NCBI GenBank assembly: GCA_029210565.1
Contig: JARGFQ010000014.1
Coordinates: 1 to 64,000, forward strand
Origin: Bacteroidales bacterium
GTDB taxonomy: Bacteria; Bacteroidota; Bacteroidia; Bacteroidales; VadinHA17
DNA length: 64,000 nucleotides
Direction of reading: 5' to 3'
Part shown: one piece after another, positions 60,294-64,000 of the stretch
Numbering within the stretch: position 1 is the stretch's first letter
Layout of the letters: each line of letters begins with the position of its first letter
The notes under the pieces: model-generated
What the model was told of the DNA's origin: nothing
Seen by the model: the letters and a program-made list of their open reading frames with translations, nothing else
Databases searched by the model: none
Made by a program: the position numbers and the translations under genes

Positions 60294-60442
60294 GCGGTTT
60301 CAATCGGCAGTCAGCAGTTAGAACCTGGCAGAAGAAAGTAGACAATAGGTAGTAGTGATTAGACTGGCAATCAGTATGTTATCGCTTTATAAATCATAAG
60401 ACCTTCAGACCTCAGGCCTTGAGACTTCAGACTTTCTGACCT
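60294..60442. repeat. Mosaic intergenic repeat
   Basis: TCGGCAGTCAGCAGTTAG, GTAGACAATAGGTAGTAGTG, and AGACCTTCAGACCTCAGGCCTTGAGACTTCAGAC, i.e. the CAGTCGGCAG family plus a degenerate AGACTTCAGAC repeat. It lies between convergent genes. Confidence 0.55.
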
Positions 60443-61966
60443 TTAGCTTACAAACAAACTCTTACTGGAATACTCCGGATCACACGTCACATTCACATTC
60501 AGCTTGCGCAGCCCTGCCTCATCACCCGGAGTGGGTATGTGTGTCAGATGCACCTCGCAGTTGCGAAGCTCCTTGAGCTGCTCCAGGGCGGCCTGGGCGG
60601 CGGGATTGGTAAGTGCGCTTATGCTCAACAGTATAAGCGTCTCCTCCACGTCGAGGCTCACCTCCTTGCCGTTGAGAATATCCTTTTTCAGATATGTGAC
60701 CGAATCAATAAGGTTCTTGGGCATCAGCAACAGGCTGTCGGGCAGCCCGGCCAGCTGCTTCGTGGCATTGAGCACCAGGCTTGAAGCTGCATGCATCAGC
60801 GGCGAGTTTTTGCCGGTGATGATGGTGCCGTCAGCCATCTCTATCGCGGCCCCGCAGAAGAAGCCGGCGTTGCCCTTGCCACTCTTCTTTGCCTCTTTAG
60901 CCGCCTTTCTGGCTGGCAATACCACCCTGCGGTCCTCGGCCCGCGCCCTGACCTTGCCCATGACATGTACTGCCTGATCCAGCGTCTCCTTGTCAACCAG
61001 CCCCAGGGCATACTCCACGGCACACCTGAGATAGCGGCGGATGATCTCCTGGTGTGACGCCTCCTGTATGACGGCATCATCAACTATGCCAGAGCTGGCA
61101 CGGTTGACGCCCATGTCGGTGGGCGACTGGTACATCGACTCCCCGCCGGTGATTTTTTCCAGGATCCTCTTGAGAAGGTGGAACGCCTCTATGTCACGAT
61201 TGTAGTTGACAACCTCCGTCCCGTAGGCATTCTTGTGGTATTCATCGGCGAGCACCTCATCCTTAAGGTCGACGGTGGCAGCCTCGTAGGCGATGTTCAC
61301 CTTGTGGTCAATGGGCAGGTCCCATATAGGAAAGGTCTCGAACTTCGCATAGCCGGCCTTGACACCCCGGCGGTACTCGTGGTAGAGGTTGCAGAGACAG
61401 GTGGCCAGCTTGCCGCTGCCGGGACCGGGACCGGTGACGATCACAATGGGATGGGTGGTTTTGATGTACTCGTTGGCACCGTACCCTTCATCGCTAACTA
61501 TCAGGTCTACATCCGTGGGATAACCTTTGGTGGGATAATGAAGGTATACCTTTACCCCCCTGTGCTCAAGCTTGTTCTTGAAGGCTTTGGCGGGCGACTG
61601 GTTCCTGTAGCGGGTGATAACCACGGCGGTCACCTCGATGCCCCACTCCCTGAAGTCGTCTATCGTCTTCAGCGCATCAACGTCGTAGGTGATGCCGAAG
61701 TCAGCCCTCACCTTCTTCCTTTCAATGTCGCCGGCATGGATGCAGAGGATCACATCGGTCTTCTCCCTGAGCATCTGCAGCAGTCGCATCTTGACATTCG
61801 GATCGAACCCCGGCAGTACCCTGGAGGCATGGTAGTCGTACAGAAGCTTGCCCCCGAACTCGAGGTAAAGTTTGTTGTTGAAGCGGTCAACCCTCTCAAG
61901 GATAGCAGCAGTCTGCTCCCTGAGGTATCTCTCATTGTCAAACCCCGTGCGCTTTGTATCTGTCAT
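60443..61966 (-). CDS. DUF1846 family protein
   Basis: 507 residues. FDNERYLREQTAAILERV, LYLEFGGKLLYDYHASRVLPGFDPNVKMRLLQ, ICIHAGDIERKKVRADFGITYD, HPIVIVTGPGPGSGKLATCLCNLYHEY (nucleotide-binding-like) and ASSGIVDDAVIQEASHQEIIRRYL are DUF1846 hallmarks. Structures suggest a phosphotransferase-like or NTP-binding fold; the substrate is unknown. Single gene with its own leader. Confidence 0.9.
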   Translation of the reverse strand: MTDTKRTGFDNERYLREQTAAILERVDRFNNKLYLEFGGKLLYDYHASRVLPGFDPNVKMRLLQMLREKTDVILCIHAGDIERKKVRADFGITYDVDALKTIDDFREWGIEVTAVVITRYRNQSPAKAFKNKLEHRGVKVYLHYPTKGYPTDVDLIVSDEGYGANEYIKTTHPIVIVTGPGPGSGKLATCLCNLYHEYRRGVKAGYAKFETFPIWDLPIDHKVNIAYEAATVDLKDEVLADEYHKNAYGTEVVNYNRDIEAFHLLKRILEKITGGESMYQSPTDMGVNRASSGIVDDAVIQEASHQEIIRRYLRCAVEYALGLVDKETLDQAVHVMGKVRARAEDRRVVLPARKAAKEAKKSGKGNAGFFCGAAIEMADGTIITGKNSPLMHAASSLVLNATKQLAGLPDSLLLMPKNLIDSVTYLKKDILNGKEVSLDVEETLILLSISALTNPAAQAALEQLKELRNCEVHLTHIPTPGDEAGLRKLNVNVTCDPEYSSKSLFVS

Positions 61967-62147
61967 TTAAGTCCCCATGGATAATTCCGCTAAGAATTAC
62001 GATCAGCTTCCAATATTAAAGAAATTTTCAGCTCACGAAAGTTTTTGCAGATAAAATAATTTCCTCATAAGAAAATAATGAATTAGCTTTGGCTTTGACA
62101 ATCATGGAGTTGGCTTGTTTAAATCTTAGTGGTAAAATCATTATGTC

Positions 62148-62576
62148 ATGGATAAGAAGAGAACCCTGATACTGTTGCATATCCCGGCCTGGGTCATAGC
62201 CATATTTATTGCCTGGTTCTTCAGTGCTGACAGCTTCCCGGGAATGCGGTCATCATATGTAGTTTTATCTACCCTGGTATTGTCATTCTGGATGCTGGGG
62301 AGTTTCTACCTGTTTTACTCTTACCTCGTGCCAAAGTTCCTGACCGGGGGTAACAGGAGGCTTTTCTGGCTGTACGGGCTCATCTTCGTTCTGATAATCA
62401 TGCCCACTATCGGGGTGGTGTTGCTTCTGCTGACAAAAACCAGCGCTCTGACCCTGTCTGAGATGCTCTCTGCACAAGGGCTTTTACCCTACACCGGGAG
62501 CGTTTTTATAACCCTGGTGTGCGGTGTCCTTGGCGCCCTATACCTGCTGCTGCTCAGGCGGTATCACAGAGCATGA
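62148..62576 (+). CDS. Short membrane protein like a LytS-type kinase N-terminus
   Basis: 142 residues. Four membrane helices (about 8-25, 35-58, 72-95, 112-133) separated by short loops; SFYLFYSYLVPKFLTGGNRRLFWLYGLIFVLIIMPTIG is like the membrane part of Bacteroidota LytS/YehU histidine kinases, whose kinase domain would follow. Here the protein ends after the helices (LLLLRRYHRA). No kinase domain lies downstream. I do not assign a function. Confidence 0.65.
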   Translation: MDKKRTLILLHIPAWVIAIFIAWFFSADSFPGMRSSYVVLSTLVLSFWMLGSFYLFYSYLVPKFLTGGNRRLFWLYGLIFVLIIMPTIGVVLLLLTKTSALTLSEMLSAQGLLPYTGSVFITLVCGVLGALYLLLLRRYHRA

Positions 62577-62601
62577 ACCTGAAGCAGGTAGCTCTCTAAC
62601 T

Positions 62602-63558
62602 TCAGATATTTGCTTTTTCAACCAGTTTTTCCTCAAGCCTGAAAGCCAGGCTCACTATATCCTTCCTTCTGGCGAGCACCTCCAGCCACTCCTCCGGGAT
62701 GGAGTCATAGCCGTACAGCACTCCTGCCAGTCCGCCTGTCACAGCCGCCGTGGTGTCGGTGTCGCGACCGAGGTTGACTGCCTTCAGGACAGCCCTCGCG
62801 TAACTGCTGGTCCTCATGACGCACCAAAGGGCAGCCTCAAGGGTGTGTATCACATACCCGTTGCTGGCTATCTGTTCACGCGGCAGGTTGAAGATATTCC
62901 TCCTGAGTATCCTGTTGAAGTGGCTTATCTCGTCAGGGCTGACACCGAACGACTCCAGCATCCCCGGCATCTCATTGCGGAGAGATGAGTATGCTTCGGT
63001 TTTATCCATGCCCGATATGATGTAACCGGCAAACTCGAGGCAGATGAAGCAGGCGATGACCGACCGCACATGCCTGTGTGTCAGTCCTGACACCTGCTGC
63101 GTGAGACGGAACCGCTCCTCAGCAGGCTTGTCTGCCGTCATGAAGAGCAGCGGTAGGATCCTCATCAGCGAGCCGTTGCCGTTCGACCAGTCGCCGTCGT
63201 CGCCCGCTATCTCCGGCGCCACACCATTGCCAATCCGTGACAGCGCCCGCCAGGTGATGCCCCCTATGTCGATGATCTTGCCATGGGCGCTCCAGTATCC
63301 TTTGCGGTGCCACCTGACAAAGTTCTGACCGATAGTGTTGAGGTCAAACCCCTCCGTCAGCGCCTCGGCGAGGCAGAAGGTGAGCGAGCTGTCGTCAGAC
63401 CATGTCCCGGGAGGCTGCTGGTGCGTCCCGTAGCCTCGCATGCCGGTGACGGGTTCTTTCTGCAGCTCTTCCCTCGACCGGAACACCACAGGCACCCCCA
63501 GTGCATCACCGACGGCAACACCGAAAAGCACATCCCTGTAGATATTTCTGACGCTCAT
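62602..63558 (-). CDS. ADP-ribosylglycohydrolase family protein
   Basis: 318 residues. VGDALGVPVVFRSREEL, GTWSDDSSLTFCLAEAL and NLGRDTDTTAAVTGGLAGVLYGYDSIP hold the magnesium-binding Asp pairs. Removes ADP-ribose from proteins or small molecules (DraG/ARH type). It stands alone, with no visible ADP-ribosyltransferase next to it. Confidence 0.92.
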   Translation of the reverse strand: MSVRNIYRDVLFGVAVGDALGVPVVFRSREELQKEPVTGMRGYGTHQQPPGTWSDDSSLTFCLAEALTEGFDLNTIGQNFVRWHRKGYWSAHGKIIDIGGITWRALSRIGNGVAPEIAGDDGDWSNGNGSLMRILPLLFMTADKPAEERFRLTQQVSGLTHRHVRSVIACFICLEFAGYIISGMDKTEAYSSLRNEMPGMLESFGVSPDEISHFNRILRRNIFNLPREQIASNGYVIHTLEAALWCVMRTSSYARAVLKAVNLGRDTDTTAAVTGGLAGVLYGYDSIPEEWLEVLARRKDIVSLAFRLEEKLVEKANI

Positions 63559-63713
63559 CAGTTAGAAACCATTCTCTCCCCGTGGAGGTATCGTCCTCTA
63601 AAGATATTAAAATTCCGGCTAACAGGGAATTATTGAAACGTTACGAATAAACTAATCTATCAGGTTAGCCTATACCGCTCCTGCCCGCTCCAAATCCTGA
63701 ACAGTATTTATTT

Positions 63714-63721
63714 TACCTTTG
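63714..63721 (+). promoter_or_regulatory. -7 promoter box for the last gene
   Basis: TACCTTTG, an exact TAnnTTTG. It ends 1 nt before the first ATG (63723), so transcription would start downstream of it and the ATG at 63747 is the more likely translation start. Confidence 0.5.
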
Positions 63722-63722
63722 C

Positions 63723-64000
63723 ATGACAGCATCATCTGTCCAGTCAATGAAGAGCGTTACGGCAAAAGAGCTAAGCCAGGAATTAACATATCGCACGCCC
63801 AGGGAGCTGCGCGATCTGTGCCTTCGCCTGGCAAGGTTCAAAAAGGAGAACAAGGAACTGCTTACCTATCTGCTGTTTGAATCATCGGACGAACTTTCTT
63901 TCGTAATGAGAGTAAAGGAGGAACTGGATGAGGAGTTCAATCAGATAAACAGGACAAACTATTACTTTATCCGGAAAAGTGTCAGGAAGATCCTGAAGAA
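63723..64000 (+). CDS. Conserved Bacteroidota protein, partial (runs off the window)
   Basis: 92 residues visible, no stop before the window edge. The first ATG is 63723; the second (63747, MKSVTAKELSQELTYRT) is better placed relative to the -7 box. The sequence is highly charged and helical (LRDLCLRLARFKKENKELLTYLLFESSDELSFVMRVKEELDEEF, NRTNYYFIRKSVRKIL). I do not recognise a function; the pattern is that of a small cytoplasmic helical protein found in this phylum. Confidence 0.7.
   Translation, partial: MTASSVQSMKSVTAKELSQELTYRTPRELRDLCLRLARFKKENKELLTYLLFESSDELSFVMRVKEELDEEFNQINRTNYYFIRKSVRKILK

Noticed and set aside
61178..61984. 268-residue plus-strand frame opposite DUF1846
   Set aside because: Antisense shadow; high-GC codon bias produces long opposite frames.
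1..64000. tRNA or rRNA genes
   Set aside because: No cloverleaf with TTCRANY loop and CCA-side stem or rRNA core segments were found in the intergenic regions.

Overview
The window looks like a chromosome segment of a Bacteroidota bacterium, most likely in the Bacteroidales/Marinilabiliales area. Evidence for this is the set of type IX secretion parts (a PorP/SprF-like protein and a C-terminal sorting domain on a pectate lyase fragment), paired OmpH/Skp proteins next to BamA, DUF6089-type outer-membrane proteins, the DUF1846/KamA/AOR/KorAB gene complement, futalosine-type menaquinone genes, and many short TAnnTTTG (-7) promoter boxes close to start codons. Shine-Dalgarno sites are weak and many genes are spaced by 2-12 nt or overlap by ATGA. 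No rRNA, tRNA or CRISPR array was seen.

Layout. 1-1338: 3' part of a group II intron whose reverse transcriptase has lost its catalytic core. 1422-3574: ECF sigma / membrane anti-sigma-like / DUF4097-like operon, read leftward. 3575-4304: a regulatory intergenic region with a 48-bp triple repeat, a candidate terminator-ended small RNA and a C-rich duplicated block. 4305-8939: lipoprotein dipeptidase, then an acyltransferase-SDR-VOC operon. 9093-12599: hslR-pth-rplY, prs and engB. 12607-16157: YwqK-like lipoprotein, Dabb-manA, udk, pdxJ. 16238-24630: a long envelope cluster (CBS-ACT, nadK, two beta-barrels, uppS, bamA, two OmpH chaperones, murI). 24806-31202: korAB and a very large PEP/pyruvate-binding protein with receiver-like domains. 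31192-34815: queD-folE-fabD against mqnB-mqnD. 34881-40779: sodB, nitroreductase, a frameshifted regulatory-domain protein, proline dehydrogenase, an ECF sigma relic, a PorP-like protein, an OmpH-like lipoprotein and a DivIC-like protein. 40810-45112: a ThiS/MoaD-like carrier and a tungsten-type aldehyde oxidoreductase facing away from each other, with a 1.7-kb group II intron between them. 45240-54415: KamA-type radical SAM enzyme, a DUF937-OmpA-HhH operon, a phosphoesterase/PQQ-propeller fusion, DUF6629-DUF2784, a TspO-like protein and a phosphoesterase. 54640-64000: cupin, an AIM24 protein with an internal deletion, DUF2141, an HD hydrolase, a DCC protein followed by a repeat array and a beheaded pectate lyase, a barrel plus PD40 lipoprotein pair, DUF1846, a short membrane protein, ADP-ribosylglycohydrolase and a partial gene.

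Most genes are ordinary core or envelope functions. The unusual material lies between genes. Degenerate tandem repeats of 44-48 bp, with unrelated sequences, start inside the 3' ends of hslR and the DCC gene, and a related-looking 48-bp array sits at the ECF sigma promoter. Dispersed mosaic repeats with REP-like palindromes follow several stop codons. Several genes carry a single lesion (internal stop, frameshift or internal deletion), which is either real decay or sequence error. The best candidate for something undescribed is the ECF sigma / 48-bp repeat / small RNA region at 3575-3932. Second are the tandem arrays at gene 3' ends, and third is the receiver-PEP-binding protein beside the 2-oxoacid:ferredoxin oxidoreductase.
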